The notes under the pieces are model-generated. The model saw nothing but the letters and a program-made list of their open reading frames with translations, was not told where the DNA came from and searched no databases. Of a DNA stretch of 46,592 nucleotides, positions 34,280 to 43,681 are shown one piece after another (within the stretch, counting starts at the first letter, position 1; each line of letters starts with the position of its first letter). The DNA comes from Sphingobium sp. (lineage in GTDB: Bacteria > Pseudomonadota > Alphaproteobacteria > Sphingomonadales > Sphingomonadaceae): contig JACESO010000012.1 in NCBI GenBank assembly GCA_013911745.1, positions 1 through 46,592 of the forward strand. Direction: 5' to 3'. The translations under genes were made by a program, and so were the position numbers.

Positions 34280-37200
34280 TCACCGCCCCCGACCCGTCAC
34301 CGCATAGAGGCCATGGTGGGACAGGACATAGAGCGTGCGCTTGTCCTCGCCCCCGAACAGCAGTTGCAGCGGCCTTTCGGGCACGTCGATCCGCCCGATC
34401 TCCTTGCCGTCGGGCGCATAGACGAAGATCTGCCCGTTGGCGACATAGACGCGGCCCTGCCCGTCGACCGCCACGCCCTCGCCGCCGCGTTCGGCAAAGA
34501 CCTTGAGGTCGGTGATCGCGCCGCCCGCGCCGACCACGCCGCTATAGGTGCGGTTCTCCGACCCGTTGGTCAGGAAAACCCGTTCGCCCGGCTTGCCCTG
34601 GACAAAGCCATAGCTGTCGAGCGCGTCCGAGAAGCGCAGCCCGCGATGGTCCGCCGGCCCCTGCGCGAAAGTGCGGTAGGCAGGCAGCGCCACGCTGCCG
34701 TCCGGCGACACATATTCGTGCAACTTAGCCTTCCCCATGTCGCGCGCGAACATCTCGGCCAGCGTCGTATACTCATAGGTCTTGGGATCGATCTGGTCCT
34801 TGAACTCGCCATTGTTCCACCAGTTGACCGGCAGCACGGTCGCCGGACCGGAGCGCACGGGAGTGGCCGGGATCACACTGATCTGGCTGTCGGGCGCGTC
34901 AGGCTTCACGCTGTAGACGGTGCCGTTACGGCCGTAGGAGGACAGCACCAGAAGGTCGCCCGACTTGTCGACCGTCAGGTTCACCGGGTCCAGCGTCGCG
35001 TCGCGCACCATCTCCAGCTTGCCCGCGTCCGACCAGCGCCAGATACGCTGGAAGAAGCGGTCGATAAAGTAGAGTCGCCCCTGCGCATCCACCGCGCCAC
35101 CACCCGCCGCATAAAAGCCATCGGCCAGTTGCGTGACCTTGCTCCCCTGGAAAGTGGACGGCTCGATCGCCTCGGGCTTTGCCGGAATGTCGAGCACCGC
35201 GAACTCGCGCTCGCGCACGTCGACCCCATGCGTCACGTCGCGGATGGCATTCTCGAACGGGAATTTGGTCAGCCGCAGAAATGTCGCACAGCCATTCTCA
35301 TCGCATGTGCCAAGCCCGCTTTCGCCGTTCACATGGACGTTGCGGAACCGGATGTCCTGCGAATTGTAAAGCGTGACCGCCGCAGGCGCGGGCTTGCGCG
35401 TGCGGGTCACGCGATAGCCGTGGAAATTGGCGACCAGAATGTTGCGGGAATTGCGGATTTCGAGCGCGACGGCATCGCCGCTCTCGCCGGCCTCCCCCTC
35501 AGTCTGGGGCGCGAGTATCTCCCAGTTGGCGACGCGGTTCAGCGCGAATTCGGACCGGACATGATGCTCGACCGACGCCTGGATGATGCGGCCGGGCGTC
35601 TGCGTGTCCGACACATAGATGCCGGGATGGCTGAAGGTGCTCGGGCTCCACACATTGGCGAAGGTGCCGCCGCCGCCCTCCGTCACCCACAGGCTTGCAT
35701 ATTGCCCGGCCCAACGCCGTGCCGCATCGGGATCGCCGGTGGCATTATTGTTGTAGGGGACGACGCGCGTGCCGTCGAACCGGTCGGTGCCGTGGCCGCC
35801 CTGGAATTTGACGTCATTGACCATCGAGTTCGCGCCCGCCTTCCACAGCAGCGCCGTCGCGCGCGGGTTCGCGCCATTGGTGTCGAGGCCGATGCCGGCG
35901 ACGATCGCATCGCCGCCCGACGCGCTTTCAACCAGCGCCTTGGGCGCGCCGACGCCCTGCCACGCCGCCGTGCCGTCCGGCAGCACGATCTGCGTCAGGC
36001 TGGGATGCAGGCCGAGAAGCACGGTGTCGGGCTTCAGGCGAAGTGTGTCGCTGACGCGATAGAAGCCGGCGGGCAGATAGACGACGCGGTGGCTGTCGAT
36101 CGCCTTCTGGATCGCGGCGGTATCATCGGTCTTGTCGTCACCCTTCGCGCCCAGGGTGCGAACGCTCACCCATTCGGACACCGGCGGCAGCGCCCGGATC
36201 GCCGGCGCGGATGGGACGGGCAGAGCGCCGATCGCCTCGATCTTCGCGTCCGTCTTATAGTCGCCCATGCGGCCGACACCGGGCAGGGTCAGGCCATGGG
36301 TAAAGGACGCGACCTTGTAGGCCGCGCCCTTGCCCGCGACCGTCCGCCCGCTCTCGCGGAACCGCGCGAAGGTCGGCGTGCCGGACGCCACGACATTCTG
36401 GAAACCGACCTGGGTATAGACATTCTTCTCGTTGGAGATGACGACGCCCGCTCGGGCCACATTCTCGAACCGCAAGTCCTGGCCCCACAGCCAGTCGCCA
36501 TAGCCCCGATCGATCTCGATCCCGACCGGCACATTCCTGAAGGCGACGTTGACCATCGTCAGCCCTGCCTCATGCTCGCGGATCGCGGCATCGCGCTGCC
36601 CCTCGAAGGTCGCGTCCACCAGCGCGAAGCCCCAGGCCGGCGAGGGCTTTTCCGCGAGGATGCCATAGCGACCGCCCTTGAAATGCAGATCCTCCGCTTC
36701 GTTGGCGACATGGTAGAGGCCCGCAAGTGCGGTCCCCAGGTCAAAATCGACATGGGACACGAAGCTGTGCTGCGCGCTGTGGAATCGGATGGCGGTTGCG
36801 GCCGGGTTGCCGTCCAGGATGCGGAAATCGATATTGCCCAGCGCCGAATAGAAGGTGCCCGGATTGGCGTCGGCGATCGTCTTGTCGAACGGCACGCTGC
36901 CCGCAGGCGGGAAGGCGGCGGGCGGCGTGTCCTTGTCCGTCTGCCGCTTGGCCCCCGTGAACATCAGCATATGCGCGACGCCCTTCTGGAAACCGGGCGT
37001 GTTGCGGCCGAGCAGGATCACCGGCCGCTGCGCCCCGATGCCGAAGATGCGCACGCCCGGCCACAGGAACAGGGTGCGGCTGATGCGGTAGGTGCCAGCG
37101 GGCAGGAACACGATGCCGCCGCCCCCCTTCGCCGCCGCCTTGTCGATCGCCTGCTGGATCGCGGCGCTGTCGTCAGCGCGGCCATCGCCCACGCCCTTGA

Positions 37201-37318
37201 CGGTAACGGCGCGGGGTTCGTCGGGTGCTGTGGTGTAGACGGACGGAGAGGCATGGGCCGCCGCGGCCCCCAGCATCAGCATCACCGCCGCGCAAGCACC
37301 ACTCAGTCCGCGAACCAT
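34280..37318 (-). CDS. GH55-like double beta-helix / SMP-30 propeller fusion protein, copy 1
   Basis: 1012 aa, secreted (signal to about residue 23). Two Pectate_lyase_3 modules: the first near 33-120 (GDGRADDSAAIQQAIDKA, GIVFLPAGTYRIS) with its helix to about 345; the second from 382 (RTLGAKGDDKTDDTAAIQ, VVYLPAGFYRVS) to about 690. In the second, Glu584 (VEHHV) and Glu607 (APQTE) are 23 residues apart, like the two glutamates I recall for GH55 exo-beta-1,3-glucanases. Residues 725-1012 are an SMP-30/gluconolactonase-like propeller (VDAQGRLYFIDRFFQRIWRW; ...GRVYVANGQIFVYAPDGKEIGRI; FGGEDKRTLYVLSHHGLY). The usual metal-binding Glu of the EGP motif is absent (AGGGAVD). Copy 2 is about two-thirds identical near the N-terminus. 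It could also be another glycan lyase or hydrolase. Confidence 0.85.
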   Translation of the reverse strand: MVRGLSGACAAVMLMLGAAAAHASPSVYTTAPDEPRAVTVKGVGDGRADDSAAIQQAIDKAAAKGGGGIVFLPAGTYRISRTLFLWPGVRIFGIGAQRPVILLGRNTPGFQKGVAHMLMFTGAKRQTDKDTPPAAFPPAGSVPFDKTIADANPGTFYSALGNIDFRILDGNPAATAIRFHSAQHSFVSHVDFDLGTALAGLYHVANEAEDLHFKGGRYGILAEKPSPAWGFALVDATFEGQRDAAIREHEAGLTMVNVAFRNVPVGIEIDRGYGDWLWGQDLRFENVARAGVVISNEKNVYTQVGFQNVVASGTPTFARFRESGRTVAGKGAAYKVASFTHGLTLPGVGRMGDYKTDAKIEAIGALPVPSAPAIRALPPVSEWVSVRTLGAKGDDKTDDTAAIQKAIDSHRVVYLPAGFYRVSDTLRLKPDTVLLGLHPSLTQIVLPDGTAAWQGVGAPKALVESASGGDAIVAGIGLDTNGANPRATALLWKAGANSMVNDVKFQGGHGTDRFDGTRVVPYNNNATGDPDAARRWAGQYASLWVTEGGGGTFANVWSPSTFSHPGIYVSDTQTPGRIIQASVEHHVRSEFALNRVANWEILAPQTEGEAGESGDAVALEIRNSRNILVANFHGYRVTRTRKPAPAAVTLYNSQDIRFRNVHVNGESGLGTCDENGCATFLRLTKFPFENAIRDVTHGVDVREREFAVLDIPAKPEAIEPSTFQGSKVTQLADGFYAAGGGAVDAQGRLYFIDRFFQRIWRWSDAGKLEMVRDATLDPVNLTVDKSGDLLVLSSYGRNGTVYSVKPDAPDSQISVIPATPVRSGPATVLPVNWWNNGEFKDQIDPKTYEYTTLAEMFARDMGKAKLHEYVSPDGSVALPAYRTFAQGPADHRGLRFSDALDSYGFVQGKPGERVFLTNGSENRTYSGVVGAGGAITDLKVFAERGGEGVAVDGQGRVYVANGQIFVYAPDGKEIGRIDVPERPLQLLFGGEDKRTLYVLSHHGLYAVTGRGR

Positions 37319-37334
37319 GCGTCATTCCTTCTTT

Positions 37335-37369
37335 GAAAAACAAATGTCCCGGCCGTGCAGGGCCGGGAC
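37335..37369 (-). terminator. Rho-independent terminator after the TonB receptor
   Basis: On the minus strand GTCCCGGCC-CTGCAC-GGCCGGGAC forms a perfect 9-base stem, followed by ATTTGTTTTTC. It lies between the TonB receptor stop (37396) and the start of fusion copy 1 (37318). Transcripts from the receptor would mostly end here; fusion copy 1 may be expressed by read-through at lower level, or from its own promoter, which I do not see. Confidence 0.8.
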
Positions 37370-37395
37370 AAGGTTGGGGAGAATAGAGGAGCGTC

Positions 37396-40350
37396 CTAGA
37401 AGTTGAAGCGGACGCCCGCGCGGTAGATGCGGCCCAGCGTGTCGTAGAGCGCCGGATTGATGTCGAGCCCGGTGTTGGTCTGCGGCGATGCGACCGGATC
37501 CTTGTCGAACAGATTGTCGACCTTGCCGTAGATGGAGACGGCGTCGGTGATCTTGAACGACGCGCCTACGTCCACATAGAAGGCACCCTTCATCTTGTTA
37601 TAGTCGATGGTCGGGTGGTTGCCGGTCGAAACCGGGCAGGACGTCTGGCAGACGACATATTGGTTGCCGAAGGTGCCGTCGCTGAACCAGCGTTCCTGCA
37701 CCGTCAGGCTGAACCGGCCGCTGTCATAGGTCTGCACCGCCAGCCATTTCCAGTCGGGCGTATTGCCGTTGTTCGCGCCGGCCTGATCCACGGGATCGAC
37801 GCCGGCGATGCCTGCGCTGACGATGAACTTCTGGATATGGGTGCCCAGCGCCCGGACGGTGAAGCTGCCCGGCAGGCCAAGCGGCTGCTGCCACTGATAG
37901 CTGGCCTCGATGTCGAAGCCGCTGGTCTTCCACGACGCGAGGTTGAACGGCTGGACGTTGACGAAGTTGGTGCCCTGCGCGCCGTTCAGCTGGAAGCCGC
38001 CGCAGAAGGCCTGGTTGCCTTCAAAGCAGAAGCGCACGATCTGGTCGGCGGACAGAGAGGAGACGACGCCGCTCAGCTTGATGTTGTAATAGTCGAACGA
38101 CAGGCTGAGGCCCGGGGCCCAGGACGGCCGCGAAAGGACGACGCCCAGTTCGGTGTTACGCGCCACTTCCGGCCGCAAATTGGGATTGCCGATGGTGTTC
38201 TGGAACACCTGCACCGCCTGGTTGCGGAACGGATCGTTGAAGTTGGGCAGCGTGGTGACCGTCGGCGCCGCGAACAGTTCCGACAGGTTCGGCGCGCGCA
38301 CGTCACGCGACGTCACCGCGCGCAGGCGGATGCCGTCGAGCGGCGTGTCCCAGGTGCCGCCGACCTTCCAGGTCCATACCGTGCCCGACGTGCTGTAATT
38401 GGTGACGCGCGCCGCACCGTTGATGTTCGCGCGGCCCATGGCATCGCTGTTGAGGATGGGCAGGTCGACTTCCAGATAGCCTTCCCACACTTCATATTTG
38501 CCGCGGCCATTCTTGTAGTTGCCGGCCGCCCAGTTGCTGCCCAGCGTCGAATTGAGCAGCGGATCGGCGGGATATTCTGCACTGTTGGGGCTGAGCGCCG
38601 AAACGCCCGCACCATAGGGGTCCGCGTTAACGCGGTAGAATTCCTTGCGATACTCGCCACCGAACGCCACCGACACCGGGCCGGCCCAGCTTTCGAAGGG
38701 ATTGCCCGAAATGTTGAGGCTCGCGACGTCCTGCGTCAGCTTGGTGTGCTGGAACGGGCCGTTATCGCCCGGCGCGACATAGGCGATGGCCGACGCGGAC
38801 GGCGTGGCGCCGCCGAAGATGTTGATCGGCTGGCAGCCATTGGCGCGCGCCACCGGATCGCGGCACACGATGGCGCCGTTGAGGACGATCGCATCGGTCG
38901 CGGCGACATAGCGGTTCTGCAGCACGATATCGCGGACGTTGATGTCCGAGATGGTGATGCCATGCTCGTAATAATAGTCGTAGTTCCAGTCGGTCCCGCC
39001 AACATCGACCGCGCCCTTCAGGCCGCCCACGAACCGATATTGCTTGCGGTCGGTATAGACGTGCGGATCGGGGAAGTTGGCGTTGCTGGTGCCGAAGCTG
39101 AAGCTGGTGATGCCGGCCGTGGCGCAGCGGTCCTTGATGAGCTGCGGCAGGAAGGCGTTGGCGCACTGAACGGTCAGGCTCGGGCGGTTATAGCCGGGGC
39201 TCGGCTGGTTGTTGGTTTTCACCTGCGCGACGTTGACGGTCAGATAGGCTTCGTTGTTGTCGGCGAATTCATAGCCGATCCGGCCATAGCCGTTGATGCG
39301 CTCCAGTTCCGACTTGAGCGATGCGCCCGAACCGGGCGCGCCGGTCAGGTCACCGCCGACGCAGAAGCTGTTGCCCGGAAAGCAGTTGCTGACCCGGCCG
39401 TTGCCCAGCGGCTGGCCGTTGGAGCCATATTGGAAATTATAGGGAACGCCGTTCTGGTCAAACGCGATGCCCTGCAGCGGGCCGTTGTTGATGAGGCCAT
39501 AGCGCGCATATTGGTAGGGCTGGGCATAGTCGCGATAGTTGAACTGGGGAAGGCCGTTGTTGGTGATGCCGGTATTCATCAGCGTCGTCGCGCGATACCA
39601 GTTGCGGCTGCCGGCCAGATCGGTGCCGAAATCGCCGGCGCCCACGCCACCTTCATGGTCATATTCGCCGCTCAGCACGACATGCAGGCGATCGTCGGCA
39701 AAGGACTTGCCCCAGGCACCCTGCACCAGTGCGGTCTCGTCATCACCATATTTGGTGATGCTGCCCATGATATTGCCCTTGAACCCTTCGAAATGGGTGT
39801 CGGTGATGAAGTTGACGACGCCGCCCACCGCGTCCGACCCGTAGGATGCGGACGCGCCGCCCGTCACCACGTCGACGCGCTTCACCAGCAGCTGCGGGAA
39901 CATGGAGATGTCGGGCACGCCAGTCACGTTCGCGCCGACGACGCGCTGGCCGTCTAGCAGCGTCAGCGTGCGGATCGGGCCAAGGCCACGCAGCGAGAAG
40001 GAGCTGAGGCCCTGCTGGCCGCTCGACGTGGAGAAGGTGCCGGTGGCAGCGCCAGTCGATCCTTGCAGCGAGGGCAGCTGCGCGATGGTATTGAAGATGT
40101 TGGGCTGCGCGTTGTTGGCGATCTGCTCTTCGCCGATCACCTGCGTGGGCGTGGGCGCGTTGAAGCCGCTGGTGGTGATGCGCGATCCGGTGACGACGAT
40201 GTTCGCGTCGCCGGCGGCTTCCTGCTGCGCTGCCTGCGGCGCGACCGAACCCGCGTCCTGCGCCTGCGCGGCGCCGGCCAGCGCCATGGCGGCCACCGCC
40301 GCCAGGCTCACGCTCGCCAGCTGCCGATGAATTCCGATCGTCACCTTCAT
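37396..40350 (-). CDS. TonB-dependent receptor for carbohydrate uptake (sphingomonad type)
   Basis: 984 aa. Signal peptide ends near AGAAQAQDAG. TonB-box-like ANIVVTGSRI then plug motifs GFNAPTPTQVIGEEQI, LRGLGPIRTLTLLDGQRVV and VDVVTGGASASYGSDAVGGVVNFI (about 50-180). The long barrel ends in GRIYRAGVRFNF. The plug type, with LDGQRVV and SASYGSDAVGGVVNF, is one widely amplified in sphingomonads and caulobacters and often linked to sugar or plant-compound import; no SusD is present. It sits between the two GH55-like fusion genes, so its ligand is probably an oligosaccharide they release. ATG at 40350 has AAGGGGAAGATCC upstream; the 32-residue longer frame is rejected. Confidence 0.92.
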   Translation of the reverse strand: MKVTIGIHRQLASVSLAAVAAMALAGAAQAQDAGSVAPQAAQQEAAGDANIVVTGSRITTSGFNAPTPTQVIGEEQIANNAQPNIFNTIAQLPSLQGSTGAATGTFSTSSGQQGLSSFSLRGLGPIRTLTLLDGQRVVGANVTGVPDISMFPQLLVKRVDVVTGGASASYGSDAVGGVVNFITDTHFEGFKGNIMGSITKYGDDETALVQGAWGKSFADDRLHVVLSGEYDHEGGVGAGDFGTDLAGSRNWYRATTLMNTGITNNGLPQFNYRDYAQPYQYARYGLINNGPLQGIAFDQNGVPYNFQYGSNGQPLGNGRVSNCFPGNSFCVGGDLTGAPGSGASLKSELERINGYGRIGYEFADNNEAYLTVNVAQVKTNNQPSPGYNRPSLTVQCANAFLPQLIKDRCATAGITSFSFGTSNANFPDPHVYTDRKQYRFVGGLKGAVDVGGTDWNYDYYYEHGITISDINVRDIVLQNRYVAATDAIVLNGAIVCRDPVARANGCQPINIFGGATPSASAIAYVAPGDNGPFQHTKLTQDVASLNISGNPFESWAGPVSVAFGGEYRKEFYRVNADPYGAGVSALSPNSAEYPADPLLNSTLGSNWAAGNYKNGRGKYEVWEGYLEVDLPILNSDAMGRANINGAARVTNYSTSGTVWTWKVGGTWDTPLDGIRLRAVTSRDVRAPNLSELFAAPTVTTLPNFNDPFRNQAVQVFQNTIGNPNLRPEVARNTELGVVLSRPSWAPGLSLSFDYYNIKLSGVVSSLSADQIVRFCFEGNQAFCGGFQLNGAQGTNFVNVQPFNLASWKTSGFDIEASYQWQQPLGLPGSFTVRALGTHIQKFIVSAGIAGVDPVDQAGANNGNTPDWKWLAVQTYDSGRFSLTVQERWFSDGTFGNQYVVCQTSCPVSTGNHPTIDYNKMKGAFYVDVGASFKITDAVSIYGKVDNLFDKDPVASPQTNTGLDINPALYDTLGRIYRAGVRFNF

Positions 40351-40417
40351 GGATCTTCCCCTTTTTTCTCGGCCGCCCTCCCATAGGCGACCGCGCCCAT
40401 ATCGGGCGATCTCTTCA

Positions 40418-40467
40418 ACACTAGCCGCCCAGGCCGCCGCCGACACTTACGACATAGGTCGTAGGTG
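40418..40467 (-). promoter_or_regulatory. Shared palindromic promoter element, TonB receptor copy
   Basis: The palindrome TACGAC-ATAG-GTCGTA is at 40448-40463, extended by CACT on the left and GGTG on the right. On the minus strand a -10-like TAGTGT (40423-40418) follows 20 bases after the extended site. The same arrangement appears before fusion copy 2, so this is a promoter with an activator or repressor site at about -35 to -60. Confidence 0.65.
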
Positions 40468-40486
40468 CCAGCGCGACGGGCCATTT

Positions 40487-43400
40487 TCAGGGCCTTGCAG
40501 CGTAGAGCGCGTGATGCGTCAGGATGAACAAAGTGCGCTTGTCAGGCCCGCCGAACAGAATCTGAAGCGGCCTGTCGGGCACGTCGATCCGGCCCGCTTC
40601 CTTGCCGTCCGGACTGTAGACGAAGATCTGCCCGTTGGCGACGAACACGCGGCCCTGCCCGTCCACCGCCACGCTCTCGCCGCCGCGATTGGCGAAGGGC
40701 TTCAGGCCCTTGAGCGCCCCGCCCGCGCCGACGATACCGCTATAGGTCACATTCTCCGATGCGTTGGTGACGAACACGCGCTCACCCTGCCGGCCGGACA
40801 CGAATCCATGGGCGTTCAGGCTGTCCGACCAGCGCCAGCCGGTATGATCGACCGGCCCCTGCTGCCATGTGCGGAAAGCGGGCAGCGACAGGCTGCCATC
40901 GGGCGACACATATTCGCTGGCCTTGGCGCTCCCCGCGTCGCGCGCGAACATCTCGGCCAGCGTGGTGAACTGATATGTCTTGAAATCGAGCTGGTCCCTG
41001 AACTCGCCATTGTTCCACCAGTTGACCGGCAGCAGCGTGCGCGCCGTCCCGCCGCTGCGCACGGGCGTCGGCTGGATCAGCGTCATCGCGTCCTTGGGTC
41101 CGGCAGGATCGAAGGAATAGACCCCACCCTTCGCCCCCAGGGACGACAGCACCATCACATGCCCCGACGCGTCGATGGCAAGGTTGACGGGGTCGAGCGC
41201 ATGATCGCGCACGATCTCCAGCCCCTTGGCCTCGCTCCAGCGATGGATGCGCTGGAACCGCCGATCGATGAAGTAGAGCGCTCCCGCCGCATCCACCGCC
41301 GCGCCGGAGATCGACCAGAAACCCTCCTCCAGCTTCCTGACCTCGCCACTCGACGCAACCGCCGGAATGGCGCTGCCCGCCGGCCCGATGTCCAGGCTGG
41401 CGAACTCCCGCTCGCGCACCAACAGCTTGCGGGTCACATCCTCGATTGCATTGTCGAACGGATATTTGCTCGCCCGCAGGAAGGTGCCGCAGCCTTCGTC
41501 GTCGCAGGTCGCATAGCCGCTCTCGGCATTCACATGGACGTTGCGGAAGCGGATGTCGCCCGAATCGGTGATCTTCACCGCGCTTTTTTCCGGCGCATAG
41601 GTGCGGGTCACGCGATAGCCGTGATAGTTGGCGAACAGCAGGTTCTTCGAATTGCGGATGTCGAGCGAAATGGCGTCCGGCCCGTCGCCCACCTCCTGTT
41701 CGGTCTGGGGCGCCAGGAACTCCCAGTTCTGGACATTGTCGAGCACGAACTCGTTGCGGGCATGATGTTCGACCGACATTTCATAGACATGGCCCGGCGT
41801 CGCCGTGTCCGTGACGTAGAATCCCGCCTGCGCGAAGCTGTTGGGGCTCCACACGTCGACGAAGGTGCCGCCACCCCCATCCGTCACCCAGATGCTGGGA
41901 TATTGTGCGTCCAGCCGGTCGTCAGTGATGGGATCGCCGGTATGGACGCGCGCCGCGCCCAGCATCGTGCCATCGGCCGTGGGCGTGCCGCCGCCGCCCA
42001 TGATCTTGACGTCGTTGACCAGGGAATTCTCACCCGACCGCCACAGCAGCGCCGACGCACGCGGATTGACTCGCCCGGTGAAGAGGCCGAGGCCCGAGAG
42101 GATATTGTCGCCGCCTTTGGGGCTTTCCAGGATCGGCTGTACCGAGCCAAGTCCCGCATGGGCGGGGTTGTTGTCGGGAATGTAAAGCTGCGTGATCGCG
42201 GGATGCAGGCCTATGAGCACGCTGTCCGGCCGCAGCGTCAGCCGGTTCGTGACCTTGTAGAAGCCGGTCGGGAAATAGAGGATCTTGTTGGCGTCGATCG
42301 CCTTCTGGATCGCGGCCGTGTCGTCCGCCTTGCCGTCACCCACCGCGCCAAGGCTCCGGACATTCACCCACTCAGACATTGGCGGCAGGTCGCGGATCGC
42401 GTCGGCGCGGGCCAAGGGCATGGCGGGCAGTGCCTCGATCTGCGCCTGCGTCTTATACTCCCCCATCTGCCCAAGCGCGGGCACCGACAGCCCATAGGAG
42501 AAGGAAGCGACCTTATACGCCTTCCCCTTGCCGTTCACCGCCTGCCCGCTGTCGCGGAAACGCGCAAAGGTGGGGCTGTTTGCGACAAGCGCATTTTCGA
42601 ACCCGATCTGGGTGAAGACGTTCTTCTCGTTCGATATGACGATCCCGGCCTTCGACACATTCTCGAACCGGACATCCTTGCCCCACAGGCTGTCGCCATA
42701 GCCGCGGTCGATCTCGATCCCGACCGGCGTGTTGCGAATGGCGACATTGACCAGCGTCAGGTCGACCTCATGCTCGCGGATGGCGGCGGCCTTCTGCCCG
42801 TTGAAGGTCGAATCGAGCAGCGTGAACTGCCAGGCCGGCGACGTCTTTTCGCTGACGATGCCATAGCGGCCGCCCTCGAAATGGACATTGTCGATGACGT
42901 TCCCCGCCTGATAGACGCCGGCGAAGGCGCTCCCCAGGCGAAACTCCATGTGGCTCAGGAACGCGTGCTGCGCCATGCGAAAGCGGACGCCCGCCGCCGC
43001 CGGATTACCCGCGCCGATCTCGATATCGACATTGCTCATCGCCGAATAGAAGGTGCCCGAATTGGCGTCGCGAACGATCTTGTCGCGCGGCACCACGGTC
43101 GGCACGGGCACCGGCACCTGCCCGACATTATATTGGTCGCCCCCGCCAAAGACGATCATGGTCGACACGCCTTTCTGGAAGCCCGGCGTGTTCCTGCCCA
43201 GCAGGATGACCGGCCGCGTCGCGCCCACGCCATAGACGCGCACACCGGCCGGCACGACCAGCGTCTTGGTGATGCGATAGCGGCCGGACGGCAGGAAGAC
43301 GATGCCGTGCCCCGTCTTGTCGCGCGCCTTGTCCAGCGCGGCCTGGATCGCGTCGCTGTCGTTGGCGCGGCCGTCGCCCCTGCCGGCGACCGTCACCGCA

Positions 43401-43513
43401 TGGGGCTCGTCGGGCGCGACCGGGAACAGGGATTGGCTGGCGGCAAGCGCCGCGGCCGGCGCGCCGAGGGCCGTTGCCGCCAAAAGCGCCGCGATCATGC
43501 TGCGTGCGATCAT
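40487..43513 (-). CDS. GH55-like double beta-helix / SMP-30 propeller fusion protein, copy 2
   Basis: 1008 aa, secreted (signal to about residue 25, MIARSMIAALLAATALGAPAA). Same architecture as copy 1: two Pectate_lyase_3 modules (GDGRANDSDAIQAALDK; VGDGKADDTAAIQKAID), Glu582 (VEHHA) and Glu605 (APQTE) with the same 23-residue spacing, and a C-terminal SMP-30 propeller (VDAAGALYFIDRRFQRIHRW; GRVFVANGQIFVYSPDGKEAGRI). The usual EGP motif is replaced by SISGAAVD. Over the first 90 residues of the mature chain, 62 are identical to copy 1, so this is a duplication that has diverged. Ribosome site GAGGAGAGGCGG. It is divergent from gluconokinase and carries the shared palindromic promoter. Confidence 0.85.
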   Translation of the reverse strand: MIARSMIAALLAATALGAPAAALAASQSLFPVAPDEPHAVTVAGRGDGRANDSDAIQAALDKARDKTGHGIVFLPSGRYRITKTLVVPAGVRVYGVGATRPVILLGRNTPGFQKGVSTMIVFGGGDQYNVGQVPVPVPTVVPRDKIVRDANSGTFYSAMSNVDIEIGAGNPAAAGVRFRMAQHAFLSHMEFRLGSAFAGVYQAGNVIDNVHFEGGRYGIVSEKTSPAWQFTLLDSTFNGQKAAAIREHEVDLTLVNVAIRNTPVGIEIDRGYGDSLWGKDVRFENVSKAGIVISNEKNVFTQIGFENALVANSPTFARFRDSGQAVNGKGKAYKVASFSYGLSVPALGQMGEYKTQAQIEALPAMPLARADAIRDLPPMSEWVNVRSLGAVGDGKADDTAAIQKAIDANKILYFPTGFYKVTNRLTLRPDSVLIGLHPAITQLYIPDNNPAHAGLGSVQPILESPKGGDNILSGLGLFTGRVNPRASALLWRSGENSLVNDVKIMGGGGTPTADGTMLGAARVHTGDPITDDRLDAQYPSIWVTDGGGGTFVDVWSPNSFAQAGFYVTDTATPGHVYEMSVEHHARNEFVLDNVQNWEFLAPQTEQEVGDGPDAISLDIRNSKNLLFANYHGYRVTRTYAPEKSAVKITDSGDIRFRNVHVNAESGYATCDDEGCGTFLRASKYPFDNAIEDVTRKLLVREREFASLDIGPAGSAIPAVASSGEVRKLEEGFWSISGAAVDAAGALYFIDRRFQRIHRWSEAKGLEIVRDHALDPVNLAIDASGHVMVLSSLGAKGGVYSFDPAGPKDAMTLIQPTPVRSGGTARTLLPVNWWNNGEFRDQLDFKTYQFTTLAEMFARDAGSAKASEYVSPDGSLSLPAFRTWQQGPVDHTGWRWSDSLNAHGFVSGRQGERVFVTNASENVTYSGIVGAGGALKGLKPFANRGGESVAVDGQGRVFVANGQIFVYSPDGKEAGRIDVPDRPLQILFGGPDKRTLFILTHHALYAARP

Positions 43514-43551
43514 AGCCGCCTCTCCTCACTGGCTGGTGCTGGATATGTATC

Positions 43552-43598
43552 CCGCTAGGGGAGCAGCCGCGCCTTGGCACTTGCGACAAAGGTCGTAG
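43552..43598 (-). promoter_or_regulatory. Shared palindromic promoter element, copy before fusion gene 2
   Basis: CACTTGCGAC-AAAG-GTCGTAG at 43578-43598 matches the TonB receptor site at 19 of 21 positions. A -10-like TAGCGG lies on the minus strand at 43557-43552, again 20 bases away. The region is also upstream of gluconokinase on the plus strand, where TATAGC at 43623-43628 could be its -10, so one site may control both. Confidence 0.65.
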
Positions 43599-43681
43599 TT
43601 TTCAGCGCCCCGCCGCTGCCGGTATAGCGGGATCATCATGGCGAGGCTGCAAACGGCCCGCATTTCCTTCGCGAGACCGCC

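Noticed and set aside
34214-37336. Very long open frame (1040 aa) opposite fusion copy 1; similar frames opposite 31137-34217 and 40349-43558
   Set aside because: They mirror real genes on the other strand. Their composition is Arg/His/Asp/Ala-rich with no recognisable motif, as expected when high GC removes stop codons from the antisense frame.
37615-39957. 780-aa open frame opposite the carbohydrate TonB receptor
   Set aside because: Antisense shadow of a well-supported TonB receptor; no signal peptide or domain.
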